Below, piece by piece: positions 1-12,400 of a stretch of 64,000 nucleotides of DNA; position 1 is the first letter of the stretch, and every line of letters begins with the position of its first letter. Origin of the DNA: Auanema rhodensis (Eukaryota; Nematoda; Chromadorea; Rhabditida; Rhabditidae); NCBI GenBank assembly GCA_964057225.1, contig OZ059897.1, positions 12,586,001 to 12,650,000 of the forward strand, in the 5' to 3' direction. A program made the translations under genes and the position numbers. Below the pieces are notes generated by a model. That model worked only from the letters and a program-made list of their open reading frames with translations. It did no database searches and was not told the DNA's origin.

Positions 1-493
1 CTCTCCTTTCCAATATAGATTGTTATAAGCTTGGAATAGATTATAGTTCTTATAATCAAGCTCAAAAAGTTCTAAGGGAGAATGACAAGATATTTCTTTA
101 ATAAAATCTAATATGCAAACTATATGTATCCTAGCGTTTATTACAGTTGTCTTTACGTTTTATATTAATAAAATTATGTTCGCTTTGCATCAATTCACAA
201 GCATTTCATGCAAACACGTTCAACACAAGTATGTCAAAAGTCAATTTTCACCTATCGTCCGTCGTCGTGTTAATGTTCAGATTTATGCACTATCCAATGT
301 TTTGTTTTCAACAACAACAACAAAAACTCTTTTAACCATAACATTTTTTAAGTTTTCTAATATAAAAATTAAATTTTATATTATTATATACTAATTATAA
401 CATTAAATATAAGATTTAACCTTAATTATTTTTTAATAATGATCACTAATCAAGCTTATATACCGCTTCTCATCTAATCCATTTAACATTTAG
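1..493 (+). other. unc-52: Intronic sequence of unc-52 upstream of the first visible exon
   Basis: AT-rich sequence with no reading frame that resembles a protein. It ends in a TTTAG acceptor just before an Ig-coding exon whose frame must continue from an exon outside the window, so it is read as intron. The short open frames here have no Ig-like or other recognisable content. Confidence 0.6.
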
Positions 494-3400
494 CACTGCG
501 AGTACGTATTCTGGATCCTAAGCATCAAGTCTTAGGAGTTGGTCAGAAAGCACAATGGATTTGTCAAATAGTTGGCAACATAGTAAGCTTATAACTACTA
601 TAACATATAGCTAAAAGAATGATTATTTATGATTCAAATATGAAAATTATTTTTTTTTTTTTCAAAAATCAATAAAATCATTCTTTTAGTTTAGCATAAC
701 AAATACTTTATAACATTATAATTTATTAAACATAGCCTGTGTTGTCTTCAATTTTAGCCATCTAACGCTCATTTGGAATGGACACGTGTTGGATATGCTA
801 CGTTACCATCTAAAGCTTATACGGATGAAGGATATCTATCTTTGGATAATGTACAAGAAGAAGATGAAGGACAATATCGTTGTACCGCAACAACTATACA
901 TTCATATGCTACTGATGATGCCTTACTTACCATTAGTCAGCAGCCTAGTATGCTTTTCAATCACTCAAAATGCTTCACCCACCTTAGTTTCAATATCAAA
1001 AAAGCTTAGAACAATGCTTATGCTTCATTCTTTAGTTTGTATTCAGTTTTCAACAGTTAAGGATATTTTAATCATTGTTAACAGAAAATCAGATGAGAAA
1101 CCTATAGCTATCATCTTAACAACATAACTGTCTGATTCTCGTGTTTTCATGATATCTCCTACCTTTGTTTAAACAAAAGTCTAAACAACTGAACTATATG
1201 TATGTGCAGTCTTTTCGTTTTTTGAACAAAAAACAGAACTTTTTATTTAGTTCTCAATGTTTTAGTTTAGAATATATATTTTATGAGTTTAAGCTATTTT
1301 AACAAGCTTAAATTACAAACGTTTTGTCAGCTTTTTTTGTTTTGTTTTAATTTTATTTTTATAATTTATACACAAAGCTTTATTCCACATAATATTTATC
1401 ACATATAGCTTTATGATGTTAAGTTTCGCTTAAACTCAGCCGTTATGCACAATATTTCAAACAAATATTTCAAGAAATTATCTAAAGATTGTTTGTTAAA
1501 GTTTGTTAATTTGATATGTTTAGGTGGACGTCCTCCTCAGCCAGTAATTGATCCACTTCATCAAACTGTTATTGAAGGAGATGCTGCATCATTCAGATGC
1601 TGGGTACCTGGAATTCCTGATTGTCAAATCACTTTCCATAAGGTAATATCACGCTTTTTCTTGATAGAATTATAATTTCTTTTCTTTTAGGAACATATTG
1701 GTGGCCCATTACCTCATGGAGTTTACCAAACTGGTAATGCTTTGAAGATTCCAAGAGCTATGCTTAAGGATGCTGGAAACTATATCTGTACAGCCATCAA
1801 TCAATATGGAATTGGACAATCACCAAATGCTCGTTTGGATGTTGTTAGACGTTCGTTTTCTATTATTCTTTGAAATTAATTTTACCACATATGTTACATC
1901 AATGAAACCAATGATATTTCAGCTGTTCAAAAGCCAAAGGTTGATCCAATTGAGCAAACTGTAAATGAAGGTGAGCCCGCCCGCTTCCGTTGTTGGGTTC
2001 CTGGAAACAACGATGTTCAATTGAAATGGACTCGTATCGGACAACAACCATTGCCAAGTGGTGTACAAGAGCAACAAGGAATTCTTCATATTCCTAGCAC
2101 ATCTCACAATGTAATAATCAATATAATATATAAATTTATTATAATTTAACAATTGTTTTTCAGGAAATTGGACAATACGTTTGTACTGCAACTGATCCTA
2201 GAGATGGAAAGCCACAGGATTCAGATCCAGTTACTCTTAACCTTCGTAAACCTGATGGTATGTTTTCTTATAGTTTAGTTTCAAAATAATATTCAAAATC
2301 AGTATCATGTAAAACATATATTTGTTATTTTAGCTCCAGCTCAGCTTCCACAAGTTGATCCTCCTGAGCAAACTGTCAATGAGGGAGATCCAGCTCAATA
2401 TCGTTGCTGGGTTCCAGGAAATCCACATGCTCAACTTCGTTGGACTAAAGAAAATGGCGAACGTATGTTATAGATAAATCTTTAACTCTAATTAAATTTA
2501 AAATATTTCAGCTTTGCCAGAAGGAACTCTTGAACGTGACGGATACCTCCGATTGAACAACGTCAAGATGAGCGATGCTGGTCGTTACATCTGTACCGCT
2601 ACAGATCCAAGAACTGGAGCTCCAAGTGAAGCTCCACCAGCTACTCTCAATGTCAAGCAAGGAACTCCTATTGTTCCACAAGTTGATCCACAGGAACAAA
2701 CTGTTAACGAAGGAGAGCCATCTCAAATCCGTTGTTGGGTACCAGGAAATCCAGATATTCAACTTCGTTGGACTAAAGAGGTAAGATTATTCAATTATTC
2801 ATTTTTTGTTCTAATATTGATGAAAATATTTTCAGAGACGTCAACCACTTTCCCATGGATCTACTGATCGCGATGGTGTATTATCTATCAGCCGTACCAT
2901 GAAGGCTGATGAGGGAAGTTATGTCTGTACTGCTATTGATCCTGTATCTCGTCAACCTATTGAAGCCCCACCAGCCAGAATTAACGTTAGAGCTCGTAAG
3001 TTTAAGTTTTTTAAGAATTTTTAGGCTTCTCCATTTCTTCTGGAAGCATGTTCCTACCTCTTACTGCAATATTTCCCCTTTTTTTCCAACAAGCATGCAC
3101 ATTCTTTCAGCACTGAAACCAATCGTTGAGCCAAACGAGCAGAGCATTCCTGAGGGTTCACCATTCAGAATTCGCTGTCATGTCCCAGGACACCCAGAAT
3201 TAGAACTTAGCTGGCGTAAGGCAGAAGGAACTGTAAATGACTTAGCTGATGAACGCCAAGGACATCTCACTGTCCAACAAGCTGAGATCACAGATGCGGG
3301 AGATTACATCTGTTCCGTTGATGATCCACATACCGGAGAGCCAATAGACTCTGATCCTGCTACTGTACATGTCACTTCACAAGTCAGACCACCAGTTGTG

Positions 3401-6400
3401 GATTTGAGTAAGTTTGACACAACTTTATAACAATCACGGCTTAAACCTATCCTTTCCTTTCAATCACACTTAATTTTACAACTATCTATTTTAATTTTAT
3501 TTTAATCACTTTCAAAAACTTAAAAAAAAATTAAAAAACGTACACACGAGTTCAATTGGAAACTCTACCCGTTTGGAATTGCTGTGATTTTGCACCAATT
3601 GCCGTGAAAATAATAACTTTATGCTATGACACACGTTCTCTAGGTGACAAGGGACCAGAAATTTCTCCACCTCATCAGAAGGTTCCAACCGGAGATCATG
3701 TAACGATCAAATGTTGGGTCGAAGGCGATCCAAGTGCTCATTTGACCTTCAAACGCGTTGACGGAAGTCAATTGCCTTTCGGCTCATCTGAGCAAAATGG
3801 AGTTCTCTCCATTCCAAATGCTCAACCAGCCGATGAAGGAGATTACGTATGCGTTTATCATCCAGCTGCAGGAGGACATCCAAAGGAATCTTCCATCAGT
3901 CGTCTTGATGTTGAATCTAGTATGTTTGCTGTGAAGGAATTAACTATACGTGTGGCATGTCACTTATTGATGTGAATACTATACTAACAAACGTCTAGCT
4001 TGGAAATCTTTCGGATTTGGAAGTTCCAATTCAATGAAACATGACGTTAGCCTTGTCGTTGTCTTTTAACAGAAACTCATGTCCGTTGTTCACTGAAGAA
4101 TTGTATCATTGAAGTGTTTTCACTGTTTACAGCTGGTCAGCCTCCTCGCCCTGTGGCTACACCAGCCATCCAGAGCGTTCGTCGTGGATCTCCAGTCCGA
4201 TTTGTTTGTGTTGCACATTCATCCACACCAGCACGTATAACTTGGACATTTGCTGACGAGCAAACAGCTTTACCATCATCTGTCCGTCAAGAAGGAAATG
4301 ACATAGTCATTGATTCTGCTTCTGATGGTGATGCTGGATCGTATATCTGCTCAGCTACAAATGAATTTGGGCGTGGTGTTGCTGAACCAGTTAGATTAGA
4401 AGTTACAGATGGTAGTCGTAAACATCTTAATACGAATTGTTTTATCTTAACTTTATTTATTTTCGGGAAAATAACCTTTGGGCTCACAAATTCACTTTTT
4501 TTTCAATTTATTATGGACAAAAGATATATTAAATTCAGAAATAATTATATGTTATTTAGATGAGCAACCACCAACTGCTCGTGTTGAGCCACGTACTTGG
4601 AATGGAAGACCAGGAGATCGTCACCAATTCAAGTGTATTGTTACTGGAGTACCAACACCAAAGGTAAATGTTTCATTAAATAATCAATATTTATACCAAA
4701 TTACTCTAGGTTGTATGGTCTGGACCTAACGGATCCCCACTTCCACATGATGTAACTCCATTAGAAGACAACATTCTTGATTTTGCTCATGGACGCACCG
4801 AACTCAATGGAGACTACACCTGTACAGCTACCAATCCAGTTGGAGTTGTAAGTCTTTTTTTTAGAAAGATTATACAAAATTTGTTTACTTTTTTAGGCTT
4901 CTGATCACGGAGTTGTCAATATTGGACCATCTTTGACTGTCAAGACAACACCTGCTGGGCCAAGACTTGTTCTTACTGTTGGAGAACCACTTCTTGTGAA
5001 ATGCGAAGCCTTCGGAGAGCCTGATCCAGAAGTTGAATGGCTTCATGACCCTGGACCAGAGCGTGGAGATTTGCCAGATGACTACAAGCCAGTTACCATC
5101 TCTGAGCAATTCATCCGTCATCCAGCTATTGGACTTGGAAACTCTGGACTCTACACATGCAAGGGATCTAACAGCCATGCAACAGCTACTAAAGATATTT
5201 ACATCGATGTTGTTGAGCCATCTCGTGTTGCTACTGTATCTATTTTGGGAGGATCCACTCAATGGTTTGAACAAGGAGAACCATCTGAACTCATTTGTAC
5301 AGCCACTGGTTCATCTCTTGTCGATCGTCTTGAATGGATTAAGGTTGATGACCAGCTTCCAACTGACGTCGAAGAGCACAACGAACCAGGACTTCTTCAC
5401 TTCCCTAACTTCAAGGTAACACAAAAGTTTTTTTATGTTTATTCATCGATAATTTTTAGAACTCTTATGCTGGAGAATATGAATGCCGCGGTTATCGCCA
5501 CGACGAACTGATTGCTACAGCTACCGTAACTGTACATTCAGCTACTTCTCGGTTAGATGATGCTAAGGTTGAAGTAGATCCACCACGTGTACGTGTTATC
5601 AATCAAGGAGATTCTATTGTACTTCGTTGTTCTGTATCAGGTAAATATTTAATTTAATCACTGTGCATGTGTCTGCTCCATCTGTCCATTTGTCCCTGCG
5701 TCATTAGCTTTAGTTCTTATCTGTCCTGTGTCCAGATAGTTTCTGCGTTTAGTTCTAGTTCAAATATGTGCGAAGCGTCGAGTGTCTCGCATCTATGTAT
5801 GTGTTCAATGTGCTTTCAGATCCAAAATCTCGTGTGCTATGGTATCACACGCAAAACTTCGTTGATGCTCATCAAGTTGGAGCAAACATCTATTTGCATC
5901 TTTTACATGCTGATCTTTGTGATCGTGGATTATACTATTGTACCGACGAATTCAATAACTATGAGTTAACCCAAAGTGCAACATGGCTTGTTGTACAACA
6001 AAATCATTTTTATGGTGATCATTTATATGTTTTTTAATTTATTTATTAACATTTGTTTCTATTTTGCTTGATGCCTATATATATAATATGTGTGTGTGTG
6101 TGTGCGTGTATGCGTGTGTGCATGTTTAGTACTAACATTTCTAATATTTTCACAGGAATTTATCAGCAGATTATCACCAATTTTTTGGAGATTATTAACA
6201 TAATTTAAGCTTTTTAAACATTTCTATTTATTAATAATATGCAATATATGTATGTATATGTTTCTATATAGCTAACTTTTTTGTATTGCTTTTCGTCGTT
6301 ATCATCGTCATCGTCGGCACTATGCTTCACAATAATTGTATGAAGATGTGAATCTCTTCAGGAGCTAAGAATGGAGAAAACTTCGAATGGGCTTTATTGA

Positions 6401-9400
6401 GAGGAGGAAATATTGTTAGAAAGCTTGGAACTGAAGCTACTCTCACCATTAATAAGGCTGATCCAACTAATGATTTCGGAGTCTACAGATGCAATGTTGA
6501 AGACAATAATGGAATGGTTATCGGAAGTGCATACACCGCTGTTACTGTTGGATTTGATAACAAGCAGAGTACGAATTACATACAAACACCCAATAACTTA
6601 TGAAAGATATTGTACGAAAGAGAGATAGAGAATGACCAAGTTTCTACAAAAAATTCAGAAACAAATATTTTAAATTTTTAACATCAAACTTATTAAAATA
6701 TTTATAATAATAATTGAAATATTTAGACGCTCAAATAATGAAGTTTGATGAAAACTCTGATGCTTCATTCGTTTGCCCAGTATATTCTGTTCCTGGATCT
6801 AAGGCAAATCTACTTAACTATATTCAGGAAGAGCAACCAAATATGTTTTAGGTCGAATGGAGTCGTGATGATGGTGAGCTTCCAACCAATGCCCAGCCAA
6901 ACGGCAATAAGCTTGAGATCAAGGACTTCGATGATAAATCATCCGGACTCTATGTGTGCTCTGTACATATCAATGACCGTGTTGTTGAAGGATACGTTCA
7001 TGCTCAGATCTTTGGTATGATTACAGTATGAAATGTATAATACCTTGAATTGTTTCAGTTCCTGATACCATTATTCAAGTTCTTCTCGAAGTTTCCTCTG
7101 AAAACATCAATGTTGGAGAGAGAGCTTGGTTTGATTGTAAGGTATGTCTATATAAATCAATATATATTTGTAAAATTAACAAATTATTTATATTTACAGG
7201 TAACTGGAGATCCATCTGCTGCTATTACATGGCAGAAGGATGGAGCTGATGAGCTTCCTACTAATGCTCAGGTTGGTATTTAATTCTTAGTATATCATTT
7301 CTAAATTACTCATGACTATAACTATTGGAATATGCTGGAACACAGCTTTTACAGCTTTTGAAGTTTCTTATGATTCTTTGGATTACGAATTCGAAAAAGT
7401 TCAAATTCTCTAAATTCCTCTGCTGCTAAGCAAATCGAAAATATTTTTTTAGGAAAATAAGATAGCATGGTTCGATGCTGTATGCAATCGAACTGTAAGT
7501 TTGTAAAATGCGCTCTTAGTTTGATTTTATTTCTCAGCCGATCAAAGCGGTTTTTAGTATTTCATACTTGGGAATTTCTTTCTTCTGATTTTACATCCCT
7601 ATCATTGCACGCTTAATACACTTTTCAATCTTTTATTAATCAAATTTTTATATTAAAAGGAATTATATATATTCCTTGTCTTTGCCAAAAACATACTGAA
7701 GAATATTGAAAAATGGCTTGTTTTTGGGTTGTTTTTTTAATTTTAATTGTTTATGAATAGCATGCTATTGGTATTTATTCTCTTCTTCTGGTTTTTTTCA
7801 GTTATTTTTCAATTATTTGTTTTTCATCCAGAACTATTTTCTGGACTTCAGCTCATCTATGTTCTAAAATAATTTCTTCTATTCAGGTTACTGGTGGACG
7901 TCTCTTATTCACTGATATCACCGAAGATAATGCTGGAACCTATCGCTGTATGGCAAAGACCAAGGCTGGACCATTGGAAACCCGCACGGTCCTCAACGTT
8001 GGACCAGCAAAACGCAAGCGAAAGCATGCTCGACGTGGACGTCACGCCCGGCACCAACGGCGTCATGCTGCTCCTAAAACTCTGCTTCATGAGCAGAAGC
8101 AACAGCAGCAGCGTTCGCTGTTCGGATCCTGGTTCTCCACCCATAACTAACCCCGGTCTGACTCGTCCTAATTCAAGCCAATTCATAATCTGAACTAAAT
8201 CTTTCTCAAACTTATAAAAATCTCTTTAACATCGTTTTACAAAACAATTTGTCCAATGAGTCTTACCTACCTGTTCAATTATCTTGTTGTGTGCGCGTGT
8301 TTTTCTTTTCTAGCGAAATTGGAGTTTGAAATTTCTTTTTTTTTTCTCTTCAAAAAATACTTATTTAACCTATTCCAATCCCGGACATTTCGCGGCTCAA
8401 ATTCACTTGGTCTCTTTCCAAAATATATTTTTGGATTCAGACCATATAGCCTAAGTAAACTGCCACAAAGATTACGGTATATTAGAGAGTATTCTTAAAA
8501 CTTTTTTTTATATTTTCTTTTTGAATTTTCAAACAACCCAACTATGTTTTATCCTAAATCGTTGTCTGGACAAATTGATAGAACAGTCTGATCCGGATCT
8601 TCCCATTTATGGTGCTGTGCATATTACTGCCGTCCTGTTTTTCTTTTATTTTAAAAAAAATTTGAATACATAAAGTGTCTGTCCTTTTTTAATTTTTTTT
8701 TTGTTTTAAATCTTAATCAGTGTGTGTGCTCAAAGACCCCAAAACAATAAATTTTATATTGATTTGTATTAATATAAGCATGATTAATATTTATAAAAAA
8801 AAAAGAAAACAATAACAAAGAATTGTGTTTGATGGGTGGAGAAGATGTGTGACGTATACACGTTACTGTTTGAAGTGCTATATGTGACTGTTTCAAGAAC
8901 TTTTTGACTAAAAGTTCATTTTCTTCAGAATCCGAAACAACATCTCCAATGCCTATCCAAAAATCTATTGGTGAAGAAGTAAGTTTTCAATCTTGAATAG
9001 TGGAATATTTAACTAGTAAGATATGTGCAATGAAACAAAGGACATTTCTTTCTTCAATTCTAAAGGCCAAATAAGAGAAAAGTTTATTCTTAAGTAATAG
9101 AGAAGTAACGAAAACAACCTATCTGATAATAACAAATCAAGGAAGTTGAATATATTATGGAAATTCAGGCTTACTTATCTTGTCAAGCTCCATCTTGGGC
9201 TCGTAATGCAACTTGGACACGTACTGATGGTAAAACTTTATCTGAAAAAGCTGTTGTAAATCATGGAGTATTAAATATTCCAAAATTAGAAAGAGAAGAT
9301 GATGGAATGTATGAAATATATAAATTAAAAATATAATTTATTCAAAATATTATAGTTATTCTTGTATAGTTGATGATAAAGGCCAAATATCAACAACTGT

Positions 9401-12400
9401 AGTTCAATTAGAAGTTTCGGGTAATTAAAAACTTTTATTTTTTAAATATTTATATTCATAAATATAGATTTTGTTCCCATATTTACTGGAAAAGAAGTAT
9501 TGGAATTAGATCCATTAACTGATGATCAAATAGAAAATTTAAATATTCAAATGACAATGAAACCTACAAAAGAAAATGGTATTGTTGTAATTATAATAAT
9601 TTTATAATTAAATTAATTTTCAAAGGAATTTTATTTTCAACTGCAAGACGAGGTGATATTGCTCAATCGATGTATGATCCATCATTTGATCGAAGGCCAC
9701 CAATTTTGGAACATAATACTCGTTTCCAAAATAATTATCTTGTCTATCAATATGATATTGGTTATGGAAAAGGTTATTCAATTATTAGTTTTAATATAAA
9801 TTTTATTTCTCAGATGAAATTGTATCAGCTGAACCAATTGATCTTAACCAATGGAACACGGTCGAAGTCACTAATGATGACAACAAAGGTTTTGAATAAA
9901 ATTTATAGCTGATTATTCAGTAATAAAATTTATTATTTTCAGCTACTATACGCATAAATAATGGACCAAAAGTTGAAAAAGAGCACGGTCCTGTAGTTAA
10001 AAGGCCCGGAAGTAATACGAAATTCATATTAGCTGGCTTAACTATTGACCAGGAAGCTCGTGAAAACTATAAAGATATTGAACGATATGAAGGTATGTTA
10101 GAAGATTATAAAAGAAATATTCAATCAATATAATTAAAATTTAAATAAACAATACTTATATGACGTCATTATCGATGTAATATATGGAGTAATTTGTAAA
10201 AGATAATAGATGAAATGCTACATAAACATGAAAAAGCGGATGTTCATGTAAATAAAATAAAACTTAAAGCATTAAAATAATATTTATTATCTAATTAAAT
10301 AATATTATATTCTTAAATAATGTAATGTAATAGTAATGATATATATGTATTATTGATTTAAAAATTTATAAAATAATAACTCTAATGTACTCTACATACA
10401 TATGTATATGAATGCATGTATGTTTCAAAATTTAAAAGCTTAAGTTTGAAAAAAGAAGACAAAAAACGTTTTTACAACTCAACATTCATACATTTATACA
10501 TATAATATATTCATTCATATTTGGTAGAAATACAATGTTTCAAATATTGATAGTTGGTAAGTTTTTACTTTGATTTGTACTTAATATACATACATATATA
10601 CATAATATATTTTTAAAAAAATTTTATTTTATATTTTAAATTTCAGGAATAATATCTGAAGTTATTGCTTCGGGCGAATCGTTGAACTTAGGTCATGGAA
10701 CTCGAATTATCTCAATGGCCCGATATGATGCATGTACTCTTCAACAACCTTGTCCTAATAATGCTAGATGTCGAATATCTAATAGAAGAAAAGTTTGTTT
10801 AAATCTATTCTCTAAATTAAAAAAAAATTCAAAAAAAACAAATAAAAATTCAAAAACAGCATTTGAATCATCAAAAAACAAAAACATTTTTGCAGGGTTA
10901 TACATGTGTATGTACTGAAGGATTCGTAGGAGAACATTGTCATCTTCGATCTGCAACATGTAAAAATGGTTTGTTTAAGAACAAATTGAACAAAAATAAT
11001 TTTTTCTTCTTGTTTTCTTCTCCATCTTACAAGAACAATCTTAATCAAGTCTGAAAACTTAATTCACGCTCAAAATACATTTCAGAATATTGTCATGAAG
11101 GAATTTGTCTAGAACAAGATGATATGTGGCAATGTGTATGTCCAGCTAATAGCACCGGCTTAAGGTTTTTACATTTCTTTGAAAAAAAAAGAAATTTCAT
11201 ATATAAAAAAATTAATTTTAATTAAATAATTTGTAATTCAGATGTGAAGTGGAAATGAATCCTCCAGATTCTTTGGCTTTCTTACATGATACTTCATTTT
11301 TTTCCATGGAATCACCAAGAAATGTTGAAGAATTTGAGGTTTATATAGTATATTTTGATATAAATGAATATTTTTTATTTTTAGTTAACTCTCACGTTTT
11401 CTCCTCAATCAGTAACTGATGAACATATTTTGATGTATTTGGCTTCGGGCTATAACCCATCTTCAGCAAACCACATGAGTATTTCAATTGTCGATAATGT
11501 TCTCATATATAGCTTTGAAAATGGTCCCGGAAGTAAGTGAAATTTCAAACAAAACTGATCACCAAGGACACGAAAAGGCTTTTTTTTCCAAAGCATAAGT
11601 TGTTCAAAGTTGTTCAGTTCTGTCTTTGCTTTCAAAAATTGAAAACTAATTGAATTTTGAGCTGAAAGAACTCACCTAATTAGACTAGTCTTCCATTAAA
11701 TCTTCTCAATTTATAAATTTTCTAATTTCTTGTTATCAGAAATTTTTTTTCAAAAAGTTTTATATGAATTGAGAAAAAAGAAAATATAAAACAATGGAAA
11801 ATTGGAATACGTTCATCATAATTATCAAACAAAAAAAGTTTTTTTTTCGTTTTTGCAGTTTCTTGAACATTTCGGTAGCAAGATCTCCCCCAAAGTTTTC
11901 ATATTTTGAATGAATTGAGTGTCTTATAGTTCGTCAACAGTTGAGAAGCTCAAGTCTTGAAGATGGCAATGAATATGAAATGACATTACAACGAAAAAGC
12001 GGTCAAACTAACTTGATTGTAAATGGACAACAATATGTATTATCGGTATATCATATGGGAATTTTAAATTTTAATTCAATTTCTCGTATTTTTATAGTAT
12101 TCTCCAACAACTTTCGAGCCTGGCACTGACCTTTTTATTGGTGGTCTGCCTCCTGGTGTTAGCACCCCTGATTCAATTCCCGAAAAATCTTTCAGAGGAT
12201 GTATTCGAGAGGTTAACAGAGATTAATAATGATTCTCAACATTTTCTTATAGATTGTTGTTAATTCAAAGAAAATCGAGTTCAGTGATACGAAATCCTAC
12301 AAATCCGGAGATTTATCAAGTTGTAATGCTTCTCCCACGAGCCCTCCAGAAACTGATTATAATGAATCTGCAGAAAATGATTTAGCTGAATCTGTAAGTC

